Shown one piece after another: positions 7,721 to 18,902 of a stretch of 40,186 nucleotides of DNA; within the stretch, counting starts at the first letter, position 1; each line of letters opens with the position of its first letter. This DNA is from Candidatus Bathyarchaeota archaeon. GTDB taxonomy: Archaea > Thermoproteota > CALKCG01 > B24 > DRYS01. A program made the translations under genes and the position numbers. The notes beneath the pieces were generated by a model. It ran no database searches. It worked only from the letters and a program-made list of their open reading frames with translations, and was not told where the DNA came from. The DNA lies in NCBI GenBank assembly GCA_025058595.1, contig JANXEK010000011.1, forward strand, positions 1 to 40,186. Direction: 5' to 3'.

Positions 7721-9434
7721 TCAATCCGCCTCCAAACCTATCGATATACTCTATAGGCTTCGATATAGATCCTTTCTCCCTAAGCTTCCTATAAGCTCTA
7801 AGATCCTCCAAGCTCCACGTCCAAACTAAACCTTTAGATTCATCTATAAACTCCATCCTATCCTCACATGCCATACATGGATCTATAGCCGCGAAGACTA
7901 TAGGTATATCCGCTACGTTGCACCCTTCAAGCATTTTAGCTACGAACGGTATGTTAGCTAAGGTTGGGGTTCTAACTTTATACCTCTCCAGCTGTTCTCC
8001 ACCGCTACCTTTAAGATAATGTACTAGCTCCCCTCTAGGAGCTTCGATTCTAGCGATAGCTTCAACCTGTGGGACTCTCCTAGGAGCTTTAACCCTGTAA
8101 TCTCCGCTCGGCATATGCTCTAAAGCATACCTGACGATACCTGCGCTTTCAAGTATCTCTTTCGCTCTAACTATGAAGGTGCCAGCTACATCGCAGTTAT
8201 CGACGACTACCATCTCGAAAGGTATCTCACCGTAGGCTTCGTATGGGTCATCCTTACGTATATCCTTCCTCACCTTAAACGCTCTAGCCGTAGGGCCTAC
8301 AGCACATAGAGTTAGAGCATCTACAGTAGATGCTTTCCCCACCCCTACTGTTCTACGAGTGAAGCTTGGATCCCTCGATAATAGATCCATATACAGCTTT
8401 GCTCTACCCTCTACGTAATCCATAGTCTTAATTATCCTATCCTTTAGATCGTCAGGTATATCCCTCCTAACCCCTCCGATTACGTTTATAGAGTATGTAA
8501 CTCTATTACCGCTTATAGCTTCGAGTATATCCAGGACATATTCTCTATCGCGCCATGTATACATCAATACTGTATCGAAGCCTACTTCATGCCCGGCTAC
8601 ACCCATCCAGAGCATATGGCTATGTATTCTGTTAAGCTCGTTCATAACAACCCTTATGTACCTAGCTCTCTCAGGGATATCTAGATCTAAAGCGGATTCA
8701 ACCGCTAGGACGTAGCATTGGGTATGGGCCACGCTACAGATACCACATATACGTTCAGTAAGTATCAAATTCTGTATGTATGTTTGATTCTCCATAGCCT
8801 TCTCTATACCTCTATGATTATATCCTATCCTAGCTTTCACCTTAACTATATACTCGCCTTCGACTACGAACCTTAATCCTATAGGCTCCTTTAAAGCTGG
8901 ATGCTGGGGGCCTATAGGTATATATACTGCTCCCCTACCTTCTTCAACTTCTATCTGCGGAGCTCCGACCTCGTGTTCGATTATAATCTTCTTAACATCA
9001 TCGACCTTGTATACCTTCCTCAGAGGATGGAAACCCTCAGGCCAGCCGTCAGGTAATACGATGGGCTTCGGATACGGGTTACCTTCGAATGATACTCCAA
9101 ATAGATCTCTAACCTCGCCCTCATATAGTACCGCTCCAGGTATTATATCTGTTATACTTGGAAGTTTAGGATTATCGTAAGGGATATCTACTCTAACCGT
9201 GATGAGAGAACCCATACGATCTAGATGATATAATACTTCTAACCCTCTACCGGTATCTAAGCCTGTTATAGTCGATATATGCGTATATCCTTGAGATACT
9301 AACATGTTTACAGCATCTTTAACTATGCTTTTATCGATCTTCACGTAAATTCTCTTAGGTTTGATCGATCCATATTCAATGACCTTATCTCCAAGTTTCT
9401 CTTTTAGGAGATCGACTTCGATCGGTATGTCCAT
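7710..9434 (-). CDS. Group 4 [NiFe] hydrogenase large subunit, NuoC-NuoD-type fusion (HycE-like)
   Basis: A 574-residue fusion. Residues 1 to about 145 are a 30-kDa NuoC-like domain (VLYEGEVRDLFGVSFEGNPY, then PLRK). The rest is the catalytic NuoD-like domain. Both nickel-binding motifs are intact: ERICGIC with Cys230 and Cys233, and DPCMAC with Cys520 and Cys523. That makes it a real [NiFe] hydrogenase rather than a complex I subunit, in which these cysteines are lost. The fusion is as in HycE/HyfG of formate hydrogenlyase. The last residues lie beyond DPCMAC, so removal of a C-terminal tail by a protease is possible. It follows the small-subunit gene by two bases. No membrane subunits or hyp maturation genes are nearby. 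Confidence 0.95.
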   Translation of the reverse strand: MDIPIEVDLLKEKLGDKVIEYGSIKPKRIYVKIDKSIVKDAVNMLVSQGYTHISTITGLDTGRGLEVLYHLDRMGSLITVRVDIPYDNPKLPSITDIIPGAVLYEGEVRDLFGVSFEGNPYPKPIVLPDGWPEGFHPLRKVYKVDDVKKIIIEHEVGAPQIEVEEGRGAVYIPIGPQHPALKEPIGLRFVVEGEYIVKVKARIGYNHRGIEKAMENQTYIQNLILTERICGICSVAHTQCYVLAVESALDLDIPERARYIRVVMNELNRIHSHMLWMGVAGHEVGFDTVLMYTWRDREYVLDILEAISGNRVTYSINVIGGVRRDIPDDLKDRIIKTMDYVEGRAKLYMDLLSRDPSFTRRTVGVGKASTVDALTLCAVGPTARAFKVRKDIRKDDPYEAYGEIPFEMVVVDNCDVAGTFIVRAKEILESAGIVRYALEHMPSGDYRVKAPRRVPQVEAIARIEAPRGELVHYLKGSGGEQLERYKVRTPTLANIPFVAKMLEGCNVADIPIVFAAIDPCMACEDRMEFIDESKGLVWTWSLEDLRAYRKLREKGSISKPIEYIDRFGGGLNVV

Positions 9435-9436
9435 AG

Positions 9437-9931
9437 CTATTCTCCTCTAGCTATCTTATCTACAAGCTGAGCTATACCGTATATTATGGCTTCCGGTTTA
9501 GGTGGGCATCCAGGTATATACAAGTCTACAGGTATCACTTTATCGACCCCACCGATTACGCTATAGCAGTTCCTGAAAACCCCGCCTGAACATGCACATT
9601 GACCTACCGCTACTACGAATTTAGGTTCAGGAGTCTGATCGTATATACGTCTCACACGCTCCTTCATCTGCACCGTTATAGGGCCGGTTACGACTATAAC
9701 ATCCGCATGTCTAGGGCTTCCCCTGAGAAGTATTCCGAACCTTTCAACATCGTATCTAGGAGTTAAAGCTGCAACTAACTCTATATCACATCCGTTACAT
9801 CCACCGGTATTCAGATGGAGTATCCATGGTGATTTAGCTCTAGCCCACCTAACTATACGCTCTGATACAGACAATTCTAGACGCAAACCATAGTAGGATC
9901 TATTGGATAGATAAACGCTTAATCCTAACAA
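9437..9931 (-). CDS. Group 4 [NiFe] hydrogenase small subunit (NuoB/HycG-like)
   Basis: This is the electron-transfer small subunit. It carries one proximal [4Fe-4S] cluster bound by Cys45 and Cys48 (NTGGCNGCDIE), Cys112 (VGQCACSGG) and Cys142 (IPGCPPKPEAI). This is the short NuoB form without the extra clusters of other hydrogenases. It is the first gene of the three-gene operon. The TTG at 9931 is the longest start. Homologues usually begin closer to the ARAKSPWILHLNTGGC segment, so the in-frame TTG giving MSVSERIVRW may be the real start. An AT-rich stretch at 9934-9943 could be its TATA box. It docks on the large subunit next door. Confidence 0.94.
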   Translation of the reverse strand: MLGLSVYLSNRSYYGLRLELSVSERIVRWARAKSPWILHLNTGGCNGCDIELVAALTPRYDVERFGILLRGSPRHADVIVVTGPITVQMKERVRRIYDQTPEPKFVVAVGQCACSGGVFRNCYSVIGGVDKVIPVDLYIPGCPPKPEAIIYGIAQLVDKIARGE

Positions 9932-10091
9932 TTCGTAAATAACTGGAGATTATGTTAAGTAGAGGAGCTAGGAGCTGAGTGGATACGATAACCTTGGAAA
10001 CATATACTATTGATCGTAGGTTTAAGATGAGAAATAGAAGGGTTTTTGTCATCTCGAAGAGAGATGTTAAGTTTATATGGAGGTTTAGGTC

Positions 10092-10949
10092 TTGATCGAT
10101 TACCTTAAAGTTAAAGGTAGACTTCTTCTGCTAGCTTTAACCGTAGTATGGGCTACAAGCTTCCCGTTTACTAAGATAGCTGTAGAGGCTATAGGTTATG
10201 CGTATTATGTAGCTTTTCGTCTCGTCATGGCGTCTATACCTATGCTCCTCTACGGCGTCCTCAGATTGGATTTTAAAGCCATCCGGATATGTTTAGAACC
10301 CGGTATCACTTTATCTATACTGTTCCTCTTAGGTATCGCTCTGCAAGGTTTAGGTATGAGTTATACATCTGCATCGAACGCAGCCTTCATAACAAGTTTA
10401 AACGTAGTATTCGTATACTTGATCGAGATCTACTATGGTAGAAGCTCTCTAGATTCTAGGATAATATCGGCTATATGCTTAGCGATCCTAGGCGTATACC
10501 TGCTATCATCTACGGACACCATAACGTTCAACCCTGGAGATATCATAGTACTCATAGCAGCGTTCGTATGGGCTCTACAGATAGTCTATGTAGGCGTATC
10601 GTCTAGAAGATTCGCTCCATCAAATCTGCTATTCCTCGAGATAACGCTATCGTCAGCTGGCTCCATCCCCCTAATCCTTCTGCAACCTCCCCCAAACATA
10701 CACTTAATACTAACCTCCCTTCCATACATAGCCTATCTAGCGTTAGCATGCACAGTACTAGCTAACACTCTGCAGCTATACGGACAGAAGATTGTAGGAA
10801 ACGTAGAAGCCTCCATAATCTACATGATGGAACCGGTCTTCGCAGCTATATTCGCATATATAGCTATAGGCGAATATCCGGCCTTAAAGCAACTGGCAGG
10901 GTCGATAGCGATCATGACCTCCCTAGCTCTAACCATCAGAAAATCATAG
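10092..10949 (+). CDS. EamA/DMT-superfamily membrane transporter (second copy)
   Basis: A 285-residue, ten-helix drug/metabolite transporter. The first helix has the typical TVVWATSFPFTKIAV motif, and the last carries EYPALKQLAGSIAIMTSLAL. It is only distantly like the other EamA protein at 6412 and is not a recent duplicate. The TTG start is supported by GGAGG at 10079-10083, eight bases upstream. It is divergent from the hydrogenase operon across about 160 bases that include a small hairpin (CATCTC/GAGATG, 10050-10066). The rRNA promoter follows almost at once. The substrate is unknown. Confidence 0.9.
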   Translation: MIDYLKVKGRLLLLALTVVWATSFPFTKIAVEAIGYAYYVAFRLVMASIPMLLYGVLRLDFKAIRICLEPGITLSILFLLGIALQGLGMSYTSASNAAFITSLNVVFVYLIEIYYGRSSLDSRIISAICLAILGVYLLSSTDTITFNPGDIIVLIAAFVWALQIVYVGVSSRRFAPSNLLFLEITLSSAGSIPLILLQPPPNIHLILTSLPYIAYLALACTVLANTLQLYGQKIVGNVEASIIYMMEPVFAAIFAYIAIGEYPALKQLAGSIAIMTSLALTIRKS

Positions 10950-10950
10950 A

Positions 10951-10962
10951 AACCCTTATATC
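10951..10962 (+). promoter_or_regulatory. Likely rRNA operon promoter
   Basis: AACCCTTATATC contains a TATA-like box (CTTATATC, 10955-10962). It lies just downstream of the transporter stop and predicts a transcript start at about 10984-10986, exactly where the first hairpin of the leader begins. It is the best-placed promoter before 16S. No second promoter stands out. Confidence 0.5.
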
Positions 10963-10983
10963 ACACAGCTCATCATAAAGTAA

Positions 10984-11180
10984 TCGGAGCCTATAGAGGC
11001 TCCACCCGTAACAATATGGCGGCGGTCGACTCCTACGTTGACGGGTGAACCCCAGAGGATGAGGGGTTGAACCTCCGGTTACGGGTACAATAATGTAGGC
11101 CTAACTGAAAACCGATAGTTAGGCCTGAAGAAGGGGGAGGGAAACTTAGCAGTAGAAGAACCCCGCCGTAAGCGGCCGTA
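10984..11180 (+). ncRNA. Structured 5' leader of the rRNA precursor
   Basis: The leader folds into several parts that I can pair by eye. First is a hairpin GGAGCCT/AGGCTCC (10986-11003, loop ATAG). Next is a domain closed by ACCCGTAAC (11004-11012) and GTTACGGGT (11078-11086), with an inner AACCCC/GGGGTT hairpin near 11048-11068. A hairpin AGGCCTAACT/AGTTAGGCCT (11097-11126, loop 11107-11116) follows. Last is the 5' strand of the 16S processing helix (11136-11159). No ORF is convincing here. Confidence 0.6.
11136..11159 (+). other. 16S rRNA processing helix, 5' strand
   Basis: GGAGGGAAAC and GTAGAAGA in this segment pair with TCTTCTAC and GTTTCCCTCC at 12686-12710, past the 16S 3' end. This loops the whole 16S out of the precursor, as in archaea where the bulge-helix-bulge endonuclease cuts the stem. 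The inner TAGC/GCTA core is flanked by single unpaired bases rather than clean three-base bulges, so the cleavage motif is irregular. Confidence 0.75.
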
Positions 11181-12681
<1,501 letters not shown>

Positions 12682-12857
12682 AAAATCTTCTACCGCTAGT
12701 TTCCCTCCCTCTATAGATAACCTTCGACGCTTACACTTAGATGCAGTCTAGAAGCTCGACGCTTCTAGGCGAAGGGCTGAGCGGACCCGTTATTCATCGA
12801 TCCGCTGTGAGGCTACGTATAGGCTTACCTAGCGCATAATAGCCGCCGATCTAGAGT
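12682..12857 (+). other. 16S-23S internal transcribed spacer without tRNA
   Basis: About 176 bases. No tRNA is present: there is no T-loop GTTCRAATC and no cloverleaf. It holds the 3' strand of the 16S processing helix (12686-12710), a hairpin CTAGAAGC/GCTTCTAG (12748-12768) capped on an outer CCTTCG/CGAAGG stem (12721-12775), a second hairpin AGCGGA/TCCGCT (12780-12806), and the 5' strand of the 23S processing helix (12809-12846). Lack of a spacer tRNA is common in Thermoproteota, whereas many Euryarchaeota have tRNA-Ala here. Confidence 0.85.
12809..12846 (+). other. 23S rRNA processing helix with bulge-helix-bulge, 5' strand
   Basis: Positions 12809-12832 pair with 15955-15979 in a 24-bp helix with one bulged base. 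Next come a three-base bulge (AAA, 15952-15954) on the 3' side, a central CGCAT/ATGCG helix, a three-base bulge (AAT, 12838-12840) on the 5' side, and an inner AGCCGC/GCGGCT helix. This is the motif cut by the archaeal splicing endonuclease. The central helix is five pairs by my reading; four is canonical. Confidence 0.85.
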
Positions 12858-15930
<3,073 letters not shown>

Positions 15931-15939
15931 AAAAGGATT

Positions 15940-15980
15940 GGCGGCTATGCGAAACTAGGGTAAGCCTATACGTAGCCTCC
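15940..15980 (+). other. 23S rRNA processing helix, 3' strand
   Basis: This pairs with 12809-12846 as described there: GCGGCT (15941-15946), ATGCG (15947-15951), bulge AAA, then CTAGGG and the long outer strand to 15979. Cutting in the two bulges would release pre-23S and could leave a ligated spacer circle. Confidence 0.85.
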
Positions 15981-16021
15981 CTACAAGATTCTCAAAGATC
16001 TCACCGTAAGGCTTATCTCAG

Positions 16022-16057
16022 AGCCTACCCAGCCAATATATATTGGCTGGGTAGGCT
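16022..16057. repeat. Perfect 36-bp palindrome over the RNase P RNA 5' end
   Basis: The two 18-base arms are exact reverse complements and meet at the centre of AATATATATT. Each arm contains the nine-base TACCCAGCC or GGCTGGGTA. The right arm is also the 5' strand of RNase P helix P1, so a third copy of the left-arm sequence lies at 16350-16358. It is not a normal terminator because no T-run follows. Confidence 0.9.
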
Positions 16058-16360
16058 GGCGGATGGGTTTCCGGCCGATAGATTATGAGGCTGGAGGAAA
16101 CTCCTCCATGCAGACGGCGCTACGCCGCGGCGACGCGGAGGGCGAAAGCCCTGGCTCCGGTACAGAAAAGGAACCTGCCCTAGAGGTATGGGTATGAAGC
16201 TGGTGAAGCGGACGACTCTAGGATGCAGGGTGAAACTACCGCCCCGTAGGCATCAAGGCCGTATAAAGGCCTATGAGCTGCCGTCCGAGGCCTAGGTAGG
16301 CCGCATCAGTCGGATCCCATCTAGAACAAAAGGAGGGTTACGGCCAGCATACCCAGCCAT
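16041..16360 (+). ncRNA. rnpB: RNase P RNA, archaeal type A-like
   Basis: This is the catalytic RNA that removes tRNA 5' leaders. Helix P1 pairs GGCTGGGTA (16045-16053) with TACCCAGCC (16350-16358). P2 pairs GCTGGC (16055-16060) with GCCAGC (16343-16348). P4 pairs CCTCC (16103-16107) with GGAGG (16332-16336), and the flanking GGAGGAAAC (CR I) and TAGAACAAAAGG (CR V) are in their usual places. The conserved CAGGGTGAAAC segment lies at 16226-16236. A weak TATA-like GCTTATCT at 16010-16017 could drive it from about 16040; otherwise it is read through from 23S, whose processing stem ends at 15979. The ends are approximate. Confidence 0.9.
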
Positions 16361-16566
16361 AGCTAAGTATATTCCATCGTATACGATCATATATTGTCTT
16401 ATCCTTTTGAGCTGAAGAGCCCGTTCGTTACAAGGAATATCGGATTAGTATAACAAGTAAGTAGGAATGGTGTTCGAAGCCGATTCGATTCCATGAGCTG
16501 TCTACTCATCTATGCACACCTTTCGCTTCATAGCCTACATATTTTATGAGTTATACACTCATATAT
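16361..16566. other. Gap with no gene seen
   Basis: About 200 AT-rich bases between RNase P RNA and the nickel module. No tRNA, 5S or convincing ORF is seen. The right end has several TATA-like stretches (ATTTTATG, TTATAC, ATATATAT between 16540 and 16568) that probably hold the promoter of the gene at 16587. Confidence 0.6.
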
Positions 16567-16597
16567 ATGTGCACCTAAAGCTATAAATGGTGCACAT
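16567..16597. promoter_or_regulatory. Candidate NikR operator over the transporter start
   Basis: ATGTGCACC, 13 bases, then GGTGCACAT: a perfect 9-bp inverted repeat. Arm centres are 22 bases apart. This is the same spacing as the known E. coli NikR site, which has 6-bp arms and a 16-base gap. It abuts the ATATATAT stretch and covers the ATG at 16587. A NikR gene lies 0.9 kb away. The half-site sequence differs from the E. coli one, so NikR binding is an inference. Confidence 0.6.
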
Positions 16598-17120
16598 AAT
16601 GGTTTCTAGAACTCTAAGAGTTTCGATAGTAGCGGTATCCTCACCTCTATGGGCTCTACTCAACGCCTACGTAGGTCCGCTGGGGTTTCAGCTATTCAAC
16701 CTACCGATACTATGCGATCTCTCATCATACCTACCGTTGATAGTTGCTTCAGGTTTAGCCCGTATACCTGGAACAGCTATCTCCGTATCCCTCGTAGGCT
16801 CGCTTATACTCCTACTACTGAGACCAGGTGCTTTCCATATATTCGGGTTCGTAGCCTCATCGATATTATTCGAAGTTCTAGCCTTCACTGTACGCTACAG
16901 GTTTACCGGTAGATTTCTAAACATCACCGTAGCTTGCATAGCTACGATAGCTTCAGCCTACCTAGCCGGGGTATTGATAGGTATAGTGTTCATGGGTAGA
17001 AGTTTAGAGTGGGCTCTAGGATACTGGGGGCCTCTCCACGCTTCAGGAGGAATACTAGCACTCGTAGTAGGTCTACCCACTCTGAAGATTTTAGAGAAAG
17101 CTCTAAGGATCGAAACGTGA
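16587..17120 (+). CDS. Small multi-pass membrane protein, possible nickel transporter S component
   Basis: A 177-residue hydrophobic protein with about five or six membrane helices (SIVAVSSPLWALLNAYVGPLG, then LPLIVASGLARIPG, SLVGSLILLLLRPG, and so on). Size and helix pattern resemble ECF-type substrate-binding S components. Known nickel components of the CbiM/NikM type start with MHIPEG, which is absent here. The start could be ATG 16587 or ATG 16599; the candidate operator overlaps the first. The FmdE-like gene follows after six bases, and NikR lies beyond it in the opposite direction. A nickel role is inferred from this context only. No energising ATPase is present. Confidence 0.6.
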   Translation: MVHIMVSRTLRVSIVAVSSPLWALLNAYVGPLGFQLFNLPILCDLSSYLPLIVASGLARIPGTAISVSLVGSLILLLLRPGAFHIFGFVASSILFEVLAFTVRYRFTGRFLNITVACIATIASAYLAGVLIGIVFMGRSLEWALGYWGPLHASGGILALVVGLPTLKILEKALRIET

Positions 17121-17126
17121 TAAGGT

Positions 17127-17525
17127 TTGACCGATCTAAATCTTCTGATGTCCAGAGCTGTAAAGGTTCACGGACATAGAGGGCCCTTCCTAGCTTTAGG
17201 TATTAGAGCTTCTATAGAAGCTTCGAGGAGGCTTGGAGGGATAGATCTATGCATAGTATCGTGCCCACAGGTTAAACCCTACTTATGCATCCTGGATGGC
17301 ATTAGAACGATCCTCCCAGATACGATCGTAGAGGTAAGAGAATCGAGTAGTGGTCTCAAGATAATGTTTAGATCGGATAAAAGTGTACTATCGCTATCTG
17401 TTAGAAAGGAGATCCTAGAAAGGTATCTAGGTAGATCCTGGGATATACTACCTATACTTGCAGATGAGGTTCTATCCATGGGGTTCCACGATCTATTCGA
17501 TGAGGAATCAATCTATGGAAGCTAG
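17127..17525 (+). CDS. FmdE-like domain protein
   Basis: A 132-residue protein whose N-terminus (KVHGHRGPFLALGIRASIEA) matches the core of the FmdE family, first described in formylmethanofuran dehydrogenase operons. Typical members read HGHLCPG, with a metal-binding Cys; here that position is Gly (HGHRGPF). Other cysteines (CIVSCPQVKPYLC) remain. The listed TTG start at 17127 has little room for a ribosome site; the in-frame ATG near 17149 would give a more usual N-terminus. It is co-directional with the membrane protein and overlaps the convergent NikR end by 18 bases. The function is unknown. Metal handling is plausible. Confidence 0.7.
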   Translation: MTDLNLLMSRAVKVHGHRGPFLALGIRASIEASRRLGGIDLCIVSCPQVKPYLCILDGIRTILPDTIVEVRESSSGLKIMFRSDKSVLSLSVRKEILERYLGRSWDILPILADEVLSMGFHDLFDEESIYGS

Positions 17526-17915
17526 TATTACGAGCTTAATATTCTCTAAATCCCTGAGGTTTCTAAGCTTAGATACATATTCATCGATCTTTCCCGCAGC
17601 TCCTTTCACGAATACCGTCTCCAAGCATATATCCCTGGTTAAATGTATATGGAATGTCGATACGATTAGATCCATATACTCATGCCCTATACTTCTAAGC
17701 TCCTCCTCAAGCCTGGCAGATCCATCTATATAGATGTATGCTACCAACCCTGCGATAACTCTACCCGAATCTAGACGCCATACATTCTCGGATATGAAGT
17801 ATCTTATAGCTTCAGCTACGGCGTGGCTTCTACTTTTATATCCTAGCCTCCTGGATGTTCTTTCAAACTCTTTAGCTAACTCATCTGGAAGGGCTACACC
17901 GAACTTCACTGTCAA
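17508..17915 (-). CDS. nikR: NikR nickel-responsive regulator
   Basis: A 135-residue regulator with a ribbon-helix-helix N-terminus (VKFGVALPDELAKEFERTSRRLGYKSRSHAVAEAIRYF) and an ACT-like nickel-sensing C-terminus. The four high-affinity nickel ligands are His78, His89, His91 and Cys97. Their spacing of +11, +13 and +19 is identical to His76, His87, His89 and Cys95 of E. coli NikR. The DNA-binding strand and nickel site are thus intact. NikR represses nickel uptake when nickel is bound. The likely target is the inverted repeat at 16567-16597. A palindrome at 17925-17946, just upstream of its start, could be its own control site. The ATG at 17915 gives the standard length. Confidence 0.95.
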   Translation of the reverse strand: MTVKFGVALPDELAKEFERTSRRLGYKSRSHAVAEAIRYFISENVWRLDSGRVIAGLVAYIYIDGSARLEEELRSIGHEYMDLIVSTFHIHLTRDICLETVFVKGAAGKIDEYVSKLRNLRDLENIKLVILASID

Positions 17916-17924
17916 ATCTACCCA

Positions 17925-17946
17925 CCACCTATAAGCTTATAGGTGG
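17925..17946. promoter_or_regulatory. Perfect 22-bp palindrome upstream of nikR
   Basis: The arms are CCACCTATAAG and CTTATAGGTGG. It lies 10-31 bases upstream of the nikR ATG and overlaps the last codons and stop of the kinase gene behind it. Like the candidate operator at 16567, it has CACCTA on the left and GGTG on the right. It may be a NikR self-control site or a terminator hairpin for the kinase gene. Confidence 0.5.
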
Positions 17947-18885
17947 AGGCTGCCTCCTTATCAGATCTTCGATCTCGTTTAAAGTAGGGCACCCCTCCAT
18001 AGGCCCAAACTTAGTTACAGATAAAGCTCCGGCTGCGTTAGCGTATAAGCCTATTCTCTCTAGACTCCACCCTTTCGATAAACCTACGACGAAGCCTGCA
18101 TCGTACGTATCCCCGGCGCCTGTAGGATCGACTTCATCCACTTTGAAGGCAGGTACATAGATCTCCCTACCCCTAGTATATATCGTAGAACCCATACGCC
18201 CCATCTTAAGAGCTACTATCCCAGCACCCATAGATAGTAGACGGTCGCATGCATCCCTAGGATCATCCAAGCCAGTAAGCATAGTAGCCTCCTCACCGCT
18301 CGGTAGTATAAGATAAGCGTACTCTAATACAGGTCTACATATCTCACGTATCTTCTCCACGGGTAGGAGTTCAGGTCTAAGATTCGGATCGAGGGAGATT
18401 TTAACACCGCTATCAGATGCTATCCTCACAGCTTTGTAGCATGCATCCCTAGATGATGGGCTTACAGATAGAGCTGAACCCATTATATGCAGGAATCTAG
18501 CTGAAGCTATATAGTCTCTATCTACATCATCCGGGGATAGAAGGGATGCAGCCGAGTACCTTAGATGAAATATAAATTTCCTAGACCCGGTAGAGCTATA
18601 GGCTACGAAAGCTATACCGGTCGTATACCCTTCGACAATCCTGAAATAGCTTAAATCTACGCCATCCATCCTAAGCCTATCAGCTATCATGAACCCGAAA
18701 TCATCGGATCCCACTACACCTATAAACCCGGGTCTAGCTCCAAGCCTAGCAGCAGCATCGGCGAATATAGCCGGAGCACCGCTAGGATATGGACCTAAAA
18801 ATTCAGCTGGAACCGTGAAAGGTACATCCCTAGATCTACGCATAATCTCGACTAAAGCCTCTCCGAGACTAACTATATCCGGCAT
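17929..18885 (-). CDS. PfkB-family sugar kinase, probably 2-keto-3-deoxygluconate kinase
   Basis: A 318-residue ribokinase-fold kinase. The substrate side shows SLGEALVEIMR and GAPAIFADAAARLGA. The DPNLRPELLP segment is typical of KDG kinases of the Entner-Doudoroff pathway. The catalytic DPTGAGDTYDAGFV motif has Asp259 as base. KDG kinase makes 2-keto-3-deoxy-6-phosphogluconate. It lies 17 bases after the pyruvate-kinase-C-like gene on the same strand, which hints at a shared carbon-metabolism role. The family is certain; fructokinase or another sugar kinase is the main alternative. Confidence 0.8.
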   Translation of the reverse strand: MPDIVSLGEALVEIMRRSRDVPFTVPAEFLGPYPSGAPAIFADAAARLGARPGFIGVVGSDDFGFMIADRLRMDGVDLSYFRIVEGYTTGIAFVAYSSTGSRKFIFHLRYSAASLLSPDDVDRDYIASARFLHIMGSALSVSPSSRDACYKAVRIASDSGVKISLDPNLRPELLPVEKIREICRPVLEYAYLILPSGEEATMLTGLDDPRDACDRLLSMGAGIVALKMGRMGSTIYTRGREIYVPAFKVDEVDPTGAGDTYDAGFVVGLSKGWSLERIGLYANAAGALSVTKFGPMEGCPTLNEIEDLIRRQPPPISL

Positions 18886-18902
18886 GGGATGATAATCCCT
18901 CC

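Noticed and set aside
7710-9434. Complex I (Nuo/Fpo) C/D subunit instead of hydrogenase
   Set aside because: Both nickel-binding CxxC motifs are present, and these are lost in complex I subunits.
11056-11126. Possible C/D box small RNA in the rRNA leader (GGATGA and two CTGA)
   Set aside because: The first box is imperfect, the C-to-D' distance is far too long, and the CTGA copies lie at the ends of a strong hairpin.
12682-12857. tRNA-Ala in the 16S-23S spacer
   Set aside because: No T-loop, anticodon stem or acceptor stem can be drawn; only processing stems and hairpins are found.
16400-16520. tRNA-like stretch with GTTCGAAGCC and GATTCGATTCC
   Set aside because: No matching acceptor or anticodon stems; the similarity is limited to the short string.
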